A DNA stretch of 21,092 nucleotides from an uncultured Parabacteroides sp. (lineage in GTDB: Bacteria; Bacteroidota; Bacteroidia; Bacteroidales; Tannerellaceae), in the NCBI GenBank assembly GCA_910577325.1, contig CAJTMR010000038.1, positions 1 to 21,092 of the forward strand. Direction: 5' to 3'. The position numbers were made by a program, and so were the translations under genes. The notes below the pieces were generated by a model. That model made no database searches. It was given only the letters and a program-made list of their open reading frames with translations, and was not told where the DNA came from. Below are positions 8,351 through 16,084 of the stretch, in pieces. Within the stretch, counting starts at the first letter, position 1. Every line of letters begins with the position of its first letter.

Positions 8351-9748
8351 TTAATAGAGAAACGTCCTCGGATCCGTGATCTTGCCCGTCACGGCGGCAG
8401 CAGCAGCCACCAACGGTCCGGCCAGAATCGTACGGGCTCCTGGTCCTTGACGTCCTTCGAAGTTACGATTGCTTGTCGAAACGGCATATTTTCCAGCCGG
8501 GATCTTATCGTCGTTCATTGCCAGACAAGCCGAACATCCCGGTTGGCGCAACTGGAAACCGGCTTCTTCGAATATCTTGTCCAGCCCTTCTTCACGGATC
8601 TGCGCATCTACCATCCAAGAACCGGGAACCAGCCAAGCGATCACATCATCGGCTTTTTTCCGTCCCTTTACGATAGAAGCAAAAGCGCGGAAATCTTCGA
8701 TACGGCCATTTGTACAGGAACCCAAGAACACATAGTCGATCTTCTTTCCCAACAATGACTCACCCGGTTCGAAGCCCATATACCCCATCGACTTCATAAA
8801 AGAAGCTTTTTCCACTTCGTTCAGGCCTTCGACAGCCGGGATATGCCCAGTAATTCCCATTCCCATCCCCGGGTTAGTTCCATACGTCAGCATCGGTTCG
8901 ATATCGGCGGCGTCAAACAGGATCTCTTTGTCAAACACGGCATCATCGCCACTCTTCAACGTTCTCCAATAGGCAACCGCCTTATCCCATTCTTCGCCGA
9001 CAGGAGCATTTTCACGTCCTTTTAAATAAGCGAACGTCGTTTCGTCGGGAGCGATCATACCGCCACGCGCCCCCATTTCGATAGACAGGTTACACAAAGT
9101 CAAACGTCCCTCCATCGTCAGGCTGCGGATCGCCGTTCCTCCATATTCGATGAAATATCCGGTAGCGCCGCTGGTCGTCACTTTCGACATGATATAAAGG
9201 GCGACATCCTTTGCCGTCACCCCTTTTCCAAGATTGCCTTCCACACGGATACGCATGGTTTTCGGTTTTGCCTGCAAGATGCACTGGGAAGCCATCACCA
9301 TTTCCACTTCGCTGGTTCCGATACCGAAAGCGACCGCACCGACCGCACCGTGAGTAGAGGTATGAGAGTCTCCGCAGACGATCGTCATCCCCGGCAATGT
9401 CAACCCGCGTTCAGGACCTACCACATGGATAATGCCGTTGCGTTCATCCATCATTCCATAATGAGTCAAACCGAATTCGGCAGCATTCTTTGCCAGTGTG
9501 TCGACCTGGTTTCTCGAAACAGGATCCTCGATCGGTTTATCCTGGTCATGTGTCGGCGTATTATGATCCGGCATGCAATAAATACGTTCCGGACGAAGCG
9601 GTTTCAAACCACGTACACGCATACCGGCAAAGGCCTGCGGACTGGTTACTTCATGACAGTACAACCTGTCGATGTAAAGCTGTGTGGGCCCCTCTTCGAT
9701 CATCGTCACCACGTGGGAATCCCAAATCTTGTCAAATAATGTATTCAT
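8351..9748 (-). CDS. leuC: 3-isopropylmalate dehydratase large subunit
   Basis: 465 aa from the ATG at 9748 (MNTLFDKIWDSH). An in-frame TTG nine bases upstream would nearly abut the leuA stop and is not needed. It is an aconitase-family subunit. The three [4Fe-4S] ligands are seen as C345 (FLGSCTNGR) and C405/C408 (GCSACLAMN). Other motifs are MPDHNTPT (59-66), VCGDSHTSTHGAVG (124-137) and SNRNFEGRQG (426-435). It works with LeuD in the cytoplasm. The gap to leuA is 10 bp. Confidence 0.97.
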   Translation of the reverse strand: MNTLFDKIWDSHVVTMIEEGPTQLYIDRLYCHEVTSPQAFAGMRVRGLKPLRPERIYCMPDHNTPTHDQDKPIEDPVSRNQVDTLAKNAAEFGLTHYGMMDERNGIIHVVGPERGLTLPGMTIVCGDSHTSTHGAVGAVAFGIGTSEVEMVMASQCILQAKPKTMRIRVEGNLGKGVTAKDVALYIMSKVTTSGATGYFIEYGGTAIRSLTMEGRLTLCNLSIEMGARGGMIAPDETTFAYLKGRENAPVGEEWDKAVAYWRTLKSGDDAVFDKEILFDAADIEPMLTYGTNPGMGMGITGHIPAVEGLNEVEKASFMKSMGYMGFEPGESLLGKKIDYVFLGSCTNGRIEDFRAFASIVKGRKKADDVIAWLVPGSWMVDAQIREEGLDKIFEEAGFQLRQPGCSACLAMNDDKIPAGKYAVSTSNRNFEGRQGPGARTILAGPLVAAAAAVTGKITDPRTFLY

Positions 9749-9758
9749 AAAGGTCAAT

Positions 9759-11255
9759 TCATTTTACAAATTTATTAATTGCATCGATAAATGCCTCTAC
9801 AGAAGCGGCTATAATATCGGTATTGGCAGCAAAACCGTAATAACGATTTCCTTCATACTCAACCTGCATATGTACTTTGCCCATATCGTCACTGCCTTTG
9901 TTAATCGCTTGGATCAGAAACTCCTGGATCGTCATCGTACGGTGGATAATGGATTTCACCGCCTTGATAGCTGCATCAACAGGACCGTTGCCGGAAGCAG
10001 CGGCTTCGAACTTCTCGCCTGCGATATTCAGGCAAACGCTGGCGACAGACTGCAAACCGACACCGGAGGTTACCTGCAAATATTCCAGTTTGATACGGTG
10101 CATAGCCGTGCGATCCTTGCCGGCAAGCATCAGGACATCGTCGTCATTGATATCTTTCTTGCGGTCGGCCAGTTTCAAGAATTCTTCATAAACCTTATCC
10201 AATTTTTCCTGCGGCAGTTCGACGCCCAACACCTGTAAACGGTGTTTCAATGCCGCACGTCCGCTACGGGCTGTCAGCACGATCGCGTTATCGTCAATTC
10301 CCACCTCTTTCGGATCGATGATTTCATAACTTTCACGATTCTTCAAAACACCGTCCTGATGAATACCGGAAGAATGCGCGAACGCGTTCCGTCCGACTAT
10401 CGCCTTGTTCGGCTGGATCGGCATATTCATCAGACTAGACACCATACGGCTAACTCCGTAAATCTTAGTCGTATTGATATTAGTCACGATACCGCGTTCT
10501 TTATGGCTCTTGAAGATCATGGCGACCTCCTCCAGAGAGGTGTTGCCGGCCCGTTCACCGATACCGTTCATGGTGACTTCCACCTGACGCGCACCGTTCA
10601 AGACACCTTGCACGGTGTTAGCGGTAGCCATCCCCAAATCGTTATGGCAGTGGGTAGAAAGAATAGCCTTCTCAATACCGTCCACATGATCCATCAGATA
10701 TTTGATTTTCGCCCCATATTCGTCCGGCAGGCAATAACCGGTCGTATCCGGGATATTGACAACTGTCGCACCAGCTTTAATAACCGCTTCTACCACACGT
10801 GCCAGATATTCGTTGTCCGTACGTCCGGCATCTTCGCAATAGAATTCGACGTCTTCCACATACCTTTTGGCATATTTGGCAGCAGCGACAGCCCGTTCCA
10901 AAATTTCTTCCCGGTTCGAATTGAACTTATAGCGGATATGATAATCGGACGTTCCTATACCCGTATGGATACGTCCGTGCTTCGCATATTTCAAAGCTTC
11001 GGCAGCCACATCAATGTCTTTTTCCACCGCACGGGTAAGCGCACAGATTGTAGGCCATGTTACAGCCTTCGATATTTCAACAACACTATTGAAATCGCCC
11101 GGGCTCGATACGGGAAAACCGGCTTCTATCACATCTACTCCCAGTTCTTCCAATGCTCTGGCAACCTGAATCTTTTCTATGCTGTTTAACTGGCAACCCG
11201 GCACCTGTTCACCGTCACGCAATGTTGTGTCGAAAATAAATAATCTGTCTGACAT
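9759..11255 (-). CDS. leuA: 2-isopropylmalate synthase
   Basis: 498 aa, first enzyme of the leucine branch: 2-oxoisovalerate plus acetyl-CoA gives 2-isopropylmalate. The catalytic barrel begins FDTTLRDGEQVPGCQLN (8-24) and includes EAGFPVSSPGDF (44-55), the metal motif HCHNDLGMATAN and GIGERAGNTSLEEV. The C-terminal LeuA dimer/regulatory domain (about 380-498) normally binds leucine for feedback inhibition. The ATG at 11255 directly precedes the conserved motif. It is the first enzyme gene of the operon and is preceded by a leader peptide and attenuator (11297-11444). Confidence 0.97.
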   Translation of the reverse strand: MSDRLFIFDTTLRDGEQVPGCQLNSIEKIQVARALEELGVDVIEAGFPVSSPGDFNSVVEISKAVTWPTICALTRAVEKDIDVAAEALKYAKHGRIHTGIGTSDYHIRYKFNSNREEILERAVAAAKYAKRYVEDVEFYCEDAGRTDNEYLARVVEAVIKAGATVVNIPDTTGYCLPDEYGAKIKYLMDHVDGIEKAILSTHCHNDLGMATANTVQGVLNGARQVEVTMNGIGERAGNTSLEEVAMIFKSHKERGIVTNINTTKIYGVSRMVSSLMNMPIQPNKAIVGRNAFAHSSGIHQDGVLKNRESYEIIDPKEVGIDDNAIVLTARSGRAALKHRLQVLGVELPQEKLDKVYEEFLKLADRKKDINDDDVLMLAGKDRTAMHRIKLEYLQVTSGVGLQSVASVCLNIAGEKFEAAASGNGPVDAAIKAVKSIIHRTMTIQEFLIQAINKGSDDMGKVHMQVEYEGNRYYGFAANTDIIAASVEAFIDAINKFVK

Positions 11256-11296
11256 AGTTCTTATCGTCTTAAATTTGTTAATACCTTTTCTGAATG

Positions 11297-11335
11297 AAAA
11301 AAGCCTCTCTCACAAGGAAGCGAGAAAGGCTTTTT
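11297..11335 (-). terminator. leu operon attenuator terminator
   Basis: On the minus strand AAAAAGCCTTTCTC (11335-11322) pairs with GAGAGAGGCTTTTT (11311-11298). This gives a 14-bp stem with one G-U wobble and a 10-nt loop, ending in a run of six T. It lies between the leader stop codon and leuA, 41 bp upstream of the leuA start, so it would stop transcription before any enzyme gene. Confidence 0.9.
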
Positions 11336-11423
11336 CATATTCTAATACCTAAGTAAAGCATACACAGTCTCACTTCCTATCCCGTTCCCAGAGTAGAATG
11401 ATGTTTAGAGAAATAATGAGACT
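11315..11423 (-). promoter_or_regulatory. leu attenuator alternative pairings (segments 1, 2, 3)
   Basis: Segment 2, AGGAAGTGAGA (11378-11368, overlapping the leader stop), is complementary to segment 3, TCTCGCTTCCT (11325-11315), over 11 bp with one wobble. Segment 3 includes the end of the terminator 5' arm and its loop, so 2:3 and the terminator exclude each other. Segment 1, AGTCTCATT (11423-11415, the Ser-Leu-Ile codons of the leader), pairs with AGTGAGACT (11374-11366) over 9 bp with one wobble. A ribosome stalled on the Leu/Ile codons would mask segment 1, favour 2:3 and allow read-through. Completed translation would let the terminator form. Confidence 0.82.
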
Positions 11424-11444
11424 ATTTAGCATTACCTGTTTCAT
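11370..11444 (-). CDS. leu operon leader peptide (24 aa)
   Basis: ATG at 11444, TGA at 11370-11372. The core reads VMLNSLIISLNIILLW, so 10 of 24 codons are branched-chain: 5 Leu, 4 Ile and 1 Val. The Leu codons are CTA (three) and CTC (two). It begins about 30 bases after the predicted transcription start and ends just upstream of the terminator, with its stop inside the antiterminator segment. Its role is to report charged tRNA-Leu/tRNA-Ile supply through ribosome stalling. The peptide itself probably has no function. Confidence 0.87.
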   Translation of the reverse strand: MKQVMLNSLIISLNIILLWERDRK

Positions 11445-11477
11445 GTTGTCTTCTTAACCATTTTCGTTTAAACGCTG

Positions 11478-11508
11478 CAAAGATACAGCGTTTTCCCAAA
11501 CCTCCAAA
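11478..11508 (-). promoter_or_regulatory. leu operon promoter
   Basis: The minus strand carries TTTG (11508-11505), a 19-bp spacer, then TATCTTTG (11485-11478), an exact match to the Bacteroidetes primary-sigma consensus TTTG-N19-21-TAnnTTTG. It is 33 bp upstream of the leader ATG. Spacing is identical to the ilv promoter. Confidence 0.85.
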
Positions 11509-11533
11509 TATAATCAGGTATTTTTTATTGATA

Positions 11534-11556
11534 TTTTCTTACAAAACGTAAGAAAA
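11534..11556. repeat. inverted repeat upstream of the leu promoter
   Basis: TTTTCTTAC and GTAAGAAAA form perfect 9-bp arms with a 5-nt spacer, 25 bp upstream of the leu -33 box. No T-run follows on either strand, so an operator is as likely as a weak terminator for the ilv transcript. Confidence 0.45.
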
Positions 11557-11619
11557 ACACAGAAGATTTACTTCAATTCATAATCAAGAAGCAGATTATC
11601 TGATTATAGTTCCTTATCT

Positions 11620-11664
11620 TTTACAGTGTAAATTTTATTCGATTATTTTTCTATTTTTACACTG
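11620..11664. repeat. TTTACAGTGTAAA palindrome plus matching half-site
   Basis: TTTACA-G-TGTAAA (11620-11632) is a 13-bp perfect palindrome. TTTACACTG (11656-11664) is the inverted match of its right part, CAGTGTAAA (11624-11632), across 23 bp. The group lies between ilvC and the leu promoter and may be a binding site for an unidentified regulator. Confidence 0.4.
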
Positions 11665-11765
11665 ACTTATCCTGAACTGACGTTAGAAGGTTCTTAACTT
11701 CGAAAACGTCTTATGTTGAGGAAGTAGCTATGCCCTTCTGATGAGTGGTTATGTGCATATACGAA

Positions 11766-11805
11766 CTTACCCAAGAATACGTAAATGTCCGTACACTTGG
11801 GTAAG
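11766..11805 (-). repeat. hairpin 18 bp after ilvC
   Basis: CTTACCCAAG (11766-11775) and CTTGGGTAAG (11796-11805) are perfect 10-bp arms around a 20-nt loop that itself contains TACG/CGTA. It is the first strong structure past the ilvC stop and may mark or protect the 3' end of the ilv mRNA. No U-tract follows, so it is not a standard terminator. Confidence 0.45.
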
Positions 11806-11823
11806 ATTTAAACGCGATGTCCA

Positions 11824-12867
11824 TCAATTGTTTTCCGGACGCAATTTGCGGACAACCGCACCTGCACGCCACATTTCGCTTTCGCGCAATGCTGCCAGTT
11901 CTTTTTCCAGACCTTCGCGATAATCCGGCTTGCTGTTCGTATCGATAGAACGCTGCGCTTCGTTACCGCAGGCGACCTCTTGGTACAGTTTCTCAAATAC
12001 AGGTTTGACGGCATCATGGAACGGTCCCATCCAGTCCAAAGCACCGCGCTGTGCAGTAGTCGAACAGTTTGCATACATCCAGTCCATACCGTTTTCAGCA
12101 AACAGCGGCATCAGAGACTGAGTCAGTTCTTCGACTGTTTCGTTGAACGCTTCGGAAGGTTCGTGGCCGTTTTCACGCAATGTTTCGTATTGAGCCAACA
12201 GCAAACCCTGAATGGCTCCCATCAAAGTACCACGTTCGCCGGTCAGGTCGGAATAAACTTCCTTCTTGAATGTCGTTTCGAACAGATAACCTGAACCGAC
12301 ACCGATACCTAAAGCGATCACACGATCCCATGCTTTGCCGGTCGCATCCTGGAAGATCGCATAGCTGGAGTTCAGACCTCGTCCTTGCAAGAACATACGG
12401 CGCAAGGAAGTTCCGGAACCCTTCGGTGCGATCAAGATCACATCGACATCTGCAGGAGGGATGATATTCGTACGTTCCTTGTAAGTGATAGCAAAACCGT
12501 GAGAGAAATACAACGCCTTGCCCGGAGTCAGGTATTTCTTGATACGCGGCCAGCATTCGATCTGGGCGGCATCGGAAAGCAGCACCTGTATGATGGTTGC
12601 CTTTTCGCAAGCTTCTTCGATATCGAACAATGTTTCACCCGGGACCCAGCCATCGGCAACAGCCTTGTCATACGTCTTACCGGGACGCTGTCCTACGATA
12701 ACATTGAAACCGTTGTCACGCAAGTTCAAACTCTGCCCAGGGCCCTGAACACCGTAACCGATAACCGCGATCACTTCATCTTTCAATACTTCTCTTGCTT
12801 TTTCCAACGGAAATTCCTCGCGGGTTACAACGTTTTCGTCAACACCGCCAAAATTCATTACTGCCAT
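11824..12867 (-). CDS. ilvC: ketol-acid reductoisomerase
   Basis: 347 aa. It converts 2-acetolactate or 2-aceto-2-hydroxybutyrate to the dihydroxy acids, using NAD(P)H and Mg2+. The Rossmann motif VIGYGVQGPGQSLNLRDNG (about 35-53) is followed by the cofactor loop VGQRPGKTYDKA (about 57-68) with an arginine suited to NADPH. The C-terminal knotted domain holds the metal-binding stretch DLTGERGTLMGAIQGLL and the ETVEELTQSLMPL helix. The GYGVQGPGQ and DGWVPG phrases resemble the yeast-type enzyme more than E. coli IlvC. Last gene of the ilv operon, 53 bp after the thioesterase stop. The ATG at 12867 is taken; a second ATG lies at codon 4. Confidence 0.97.
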   Translation of the reverse strand: MAVMNFGGVDENVVTREEFPLEKAREVLKDEVIAVIGYGVQGPGQSLNLRDNGFNVIVGQRPGKTYDKAVADGWVPGETLFDIEEACEKATIIQVLLSDAAQIECWPRIKKYLTPGKALYFSHGFAITYKERTNIIPPADVDVILIAPKGSGTSLRRMFLQGRGLNSSYAIFQDATGKAWDRVIALGIGVGSGYLFETTFKKEVYSDLTGERGTLMGAIQGLLLAQYETLRENGHEPSEAFNETVEELTQSLMPLFAENGMDWMYANCSTTAQRGALDWMGPFHDAVKPVFEKLYQEVACGNEAQRSIDTNSKPDYREGLEKELAALRESEMWRAGAVVRKLRPENN

Positions 12868-12920
12868 TTTCTTTTACTATTATAATGTAATGTGTTAATA
12901 AAATAATCCTTTTGTTTTTG

Positions 12921-13652
12921 TTAATGCCACGTAACAGCGGCACGGCAAATCGCTTTGCCTTCGTTACAAATCGCCATATCGTATTTCCCGTTATCAGCCA
13001 TCTTCTTGTACAACATGAGCTCCATCCCATACTTGCCTTCGGATTGGTAGGCGATTTCGAAACGTCTGATATCTTTTGTCTTGAACAGGTCAAGATCAAA
13101 CAGGTCAAGGAGATGTTCCATATACTTGATACTGTTCAAGTGACCGTTGATATCGAGGTCGCTGTACTTAATGACATAAGGGATTCCTTCCGTGTCATGC
13201 TCCACAGCCGCAATCTTCCCCGGCTTTTCAATCGGGCAGGGACGATCCGTAACGTATGCGTTCAGTCCAGCGACATCCAATAAAGTCGGCCGGCGTGTCT
13301 CCACATCGATAGCCGCCCAAATAGAGCGGGCGTAACCGAATGTCTTACCGTTGCTGTCCACCAACTCGAAACAACGACTGGTAAAAAGGCGGCCGACTTC
13401 GTCCACCCAAGTACGCAGCGTTATGGGTTCGGACATGGCAGGATATTCGATCATTTCGATCGCCAGACGTGAAAGAACCCAAGCCGTATGCCGTTCCGAC
13501 ATGTCGTTGAAACCGAATCCGCGTTCGGCAGCATGGCTGGATGCGACATGTATCAGGTAGTTCCCGATCATCGGGATCGTTACGCGTCCGCGGAAATCCA
13601 ACAAGTACGGTTCCGTGACGAAATGAAATTCTCCTACTTTGTTTTTGTCCAT
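12921..13652 (-). CDS. acyl-ACP thioesterase (FatA/FatB-like) within the ilv operon
   Basis: 243 aa from the ATG at 13652 (MDKNKVGEFHFVTEP). Alternatives are an ATG at 13664 and a GTG at 13694. It is a double-hotdog thioesterase that hydrolyses acyl-acyl carrier protein to free fatty acid. The first hotdog holds RGRVTIPMIGNYLIHVASSH (21-40) and the second has the catalytic signature SDLDINGHLNSIKYMEHLLD (164-183). Asp167, Asn169 and His171, together with Glu205 in AYQSEGKYG, match the plant FatB catalytic set. It lies 43 bp after ilvN and 53 bp before ilvC in the same direction, so it should share branched-chain regulation. Its substrate is unknown; branched acyl chains made from branched-chain precursors would fit the context, but that is inference. 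Confidence 0.9.
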   Translation of the reverse strand: MDKNKVGEFHFVTEPYLLDFRGRVTIPMIGNYLIHVASSHAAERGFGFNDMSERHTAWVLSRLAIEMIEYPAMSEPITLRTWVDEVGRLFTSRCFELVDSNGKTFGYARSIWAAIDVETRRPTLLDVAGLNAYVTDRPCPIEKPGKIAAVEHDTEGIPYVIKYSDLDINGHLNSIKYMEHLLDLFDLDLFKTKDIRRFEIAYQSEGKYGMELMLYKKMADNGKYDMAICNEGKAICRAAVTWH

Positions 13653-13695
13653 GATTCTATACATTTGTCGGGGCGATTCACGAACCGCCCGCACG

Positions 13696-14259
13696 TTATT
13701 GTAGTCCGTTTTGTTTATCCTGCAACTTGCGCTCCATTTCGGCCAACATGTCGCTCAGACGTTCCACACGGCTTTTTGTGATCGCAACGCGGCCCGAACG
13801 GATGAATTGCAGCACACCGATCGTTTCACTCAATTCTTTGAACAAAGCCTGCGTTTCATCATAATGCCCGCTCTTTTCCAAGACGACACAAGTTTCGTTT
13901 ATCTCCAAGATGCGTGCATTATACTTACGGATCAACTCTTCGACCGTTCCCATTTTGAGGAATAATTCGGTGCTCAGTTTATAGAGCGCGATCTCCTGAT
14001 ACACCAAGTCTTCATCCGTATTGTAATAGGCCTTCAAGATATCCACGCGCTTGTCGATCTGCTTCACGACTTTATCAATCATGTCTTCATCGGCAAATGT
14101 CGTGATCGTAAACTTATGTATACCCTGTATGGCGGAAGGCGAAACGGAAAGCGTCTCGATGTTCAACTGCCGGCGCGTAAAGATAATCGTAATCTGGTTC
14201 AGAAGCCCTACTGTATTCTCTGAAAAGATAATAACGGTATATAATTTTTTTGCTGTCAT
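13696..14259 (-). CDS. ilvN: acetolactate synthase small (regulatory) subunit
   Basis: 187 aa. An N-terminal ACT domain (about 6-80) contains the recognisable FSENTVGLLNQITIIFTRRQLNI region, which binds valine in homologues and gives feedback control of IlvB. The C-terminal ALS_ss-type region (about 90-165) supports association with the large subunit. The final ~20 residues are charged (ERLSDMLAEMERKLQDKQ) and probably helical. The start is 12 bp after the ilvB stop, so the two subunits are produced together. Confidence 0.95.
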   Translation of the reverse strand: MTAKKLYTVIIFSENTVGLLNQITIIFTRRQLNIETLSVSPSAIQGIHKFTITTFADEDMIDKVVKQIDKRVDILKAYYNTDEDLVYQEIALYKLSTELFLKMGTVEELIRKYNARILEINETCVVLEKSGHYDETQALFKELSETIGVLQFIRSGRVAITKSRVERLSDMLAEMERKLQDKQNGLQ

Positions 14260-14271
14260 AACTTCACCTCT

Positions 14272-15972
14272 TTACTTGTCTCCTACTATCATGTTCGTCA
14301 CGCTTCCCCCGGCAGGAACCATCGGATATACCATACCGCACGTTTCCACATTGGCAACCAACACATACGCCCCGTCATGGTCCAACATTTCGGCAATCGC
14401 CCCATCCAGTTCGTCCCGCTTTTCCACAGTGCGCCCGGCGATACCGTACGCTTTGGCAATCGCCACGAAATCCGGGTTCTCCATGATCGTATTCGAATAA
14501 CGTTCGTGGAAGAACAACTCCTGCCATTGGCGCACCATCCCTAAGAAATTATTATTAAGGATAATGATTTTCACATCCAGTTTTTCCTGCATGACGGTCC
14601 CAAGTTCCTGGATCGTCATCTGCATCCCGCCGTCGCCGGTAAAGAAGCAGACCGTACGGTCGGGTGCACCGAACTTGGCCCCCATAGCAGCGGGAAGGCC
14701 AAAGCCCATCGTCCCCAAGCCGCCCGAAGTAACCACACTACGGGTACGCTTGTATTTAAAATAACGGACACTCATCATCTGGTTCTGCCCGACATCCGTC
14801 ACCAGAACGGCATCATTGCCAGTCGCCTCGGATACTTTCCGGACGACTTCGCCCATTTTCAGCGACCCGCTTCCCGGGCACAATTCCTTTTCGATTACCT
14901 TTTCATACTCTTCCTGCGCATCCGGTTCGAACTCGGCATTCCACTCCGTCCGTTTCCGTTCTTCCAACAAGGTTGTTATCATCGGGATGGTACGTTTGGC
15001 ATTTCCGAGAACCTTCACATCAACCGGTACATTCTTCCCGATCTCCGAATTATCAATGTCCAGATGGATCACTTTCGCCTGCTTGGCGTATGTCTTCAAA
15101 TCACCTGTGACACGGTCGTCGAAACGCATACCGATGGCGATCAACACATCACACTCATTGGTTTTCCTGTTCGGCCCGACATTGCCATGCATTCCCAACA
15201 TACCTTTATTCAAAGGGAAATCGGAAGGCAACGCCGACAGACCGAGCACGGTCGAACCGGCAGGAATGTCATTCTTCAACAGAAACGCTTTCAGCTCTTC
15301 TTCAGCACCTCCCAACAAAACACCTTGCCCGACCAGGCAGAACGGTTTCTCCGCTTTGTTGATCAATGCAGCGGCAGCCTTAATCCGATCCAGGTTGATA
15401 TCCGGTTCCGGCTGATAGCTACGGACATAGTCCACCTTCTTATAATCATACTCCACCAACCCGATCTGTGCATCCTTTGCCAAATCGAGCACGACAGGTC
15501 CCGGACGTCCGGTCGATGCTATATAGAAGGCGCGCGAAACAGCCCATGCAATCTCTTCCGGCTTACGGATCTGGTACGCCCACTTGGTGATCGGCTGCGT
15601 AATACCGATCACATCGACTTCCTGAAAAGCGTCAGTTCCAAGCAAGGGAGAAGGAACTTGACCGGCAATGACCACCATCGGCGTACTGTCCATCATGGCA
15701 TCAGCAATGCCGGTAATGGTATTCGTCGCACCGGGACCGGAAGTGACCAGCGTCACCCCCACTTTACCGGATACACGGGCATAGCCCTGTGCGGCGTGCG
15801 TCGCCCCTTGTTCGTGACGCACCAAAACATGTCTCAACTTATCCCTGTAATCGTACAAACTATCGTAAATAGGGATCGCCTGTCCGCCGGGATAACCGAA
15901 GATCGTATCTACTCCTTCAGCTATCAACGACTTCAACAAAGCCTCCGAACCGGTTATCTTCTGTTTTTCCAT
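14272..15972 (-). CDS. ilvB: acetolactate synthase large (catalytic) subunit
   Basis: 566 aa from the ATG at 15972 (MEKQKITGSEALLK). The longer frame to 16005 is encoded by an intergenic repeat. It is a ThDP-, FAD- and Mg-dependent enzyme joining two pyruvates, or pyruvate with 2-oxobutyrate. Seen in order: GVDTIFGYPGG (20-30), the ThDP-activating glutamate in VRHEQGATHAAQGYA (Glu54), LVTSGPGATN, the FAD-region motif GMHGNVGPN, and the ThDP/Mg motif GDGGMQMTIQEL...NNNFLGMVRQWQ. The order ilvD-ilvB-ilvN is normal for the group. Confidence 0.97.
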   Translation of the reverse strand: MEKQKITGSEALLKSLIAEGVDTIFGYPGGQAIPIYDSLYDYRDKLRHVLVRHEQGATHAAQGYARVSGKVGVTLVTSGPGATNTITGIADAMMDSTPMVVIAGQVPSPLLGTDAFQEVDVIGITQPITKWAYQIRKPEEIAWAVSRAFYIASTGRPGPVVLDLAKDAQIGLVEYDYKKVDYVRSYQPEPDINLDRIKAAAALINKAEKPFCLVGQGVLLGGAEEELKAFLLKNDIPAGSTVLGLSALPSDFPLNKGMLGMHGNVGPNRKTNECDVLIAIGMRFDDRVTGDLKTYAKQAKVIHLDIDNSEIGKNVPVDVKVLGNAKRTIPMITTLLEERKRTEWNAEFEPDAQEEYEKVIEKELCPGSGSLKMGEVVRKVSEATGNDAVLVTDVGQNQMMSVRYFKYKRTRSVVTSGGLGTMGFGLPAAMGAKFGAPDRTVCFFTGDGGMQMTIQELGTVMQEKLDVKIIILNNNFLGMVRQWQELFFHERYSNTIMENPDFVAIAKAYGIAGRTVEKRDELDGAIAEMLDHDGAYVLVANVETCGMVYPMVPAGGSVTNMIVGDK

Positions 15973-15982
15973 ATCTCTATTA

Positions 15983-16084
15983 AATTGGCAATTGATAATG
16001 GACAATTGACAATTGGATGTTACTATATTTAATGTTTTCTGTTTATTTATTCCCTTTCAAATTGCCAATTCTCAATTGTCAATT
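15983..16084. repeat. four AATTGNCAATT palindromes between ilvD and ilvB
   Basis: The 11-bp palindrome AATTG-N-CAATT occurs at 15983-15993 (N=G), 16004-16014 (A), 16060-16070 (C) and 16074-16084 (T). The last copy covers the ilvD stop codon (16072-16074) and the two codons before it. Together they fill most of the 99-bp ilvD-ilvB gap and could form several alternative hairpins. It looks like a small dispersed intergenic repeat. Confidence 0.75.

Noticed and set aside
10242..11189. Long plus-strand open frame opposite leuA (similar ones opposite ilvB at 15064-16032 and ilvD at 16405-17109)
   Set aside because: These are antisense to genes with intact family motifs, and their translations show no domain or sensible start context.
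11256..11508. T-box or other ligand riboswitch upstream of leuA or ilvD
   Set aside because: No T-box consensus or specifier-loop layout was seen. The translated leaders rich in branched-chain codons explain the terminators better.
15973..16005. 11-residue N-terminal extension of IlvB
   Set aside because: It is encoded by the AATTGNCAATT repeats; MEKQKITGSEALLK at 15972 is a typical start.
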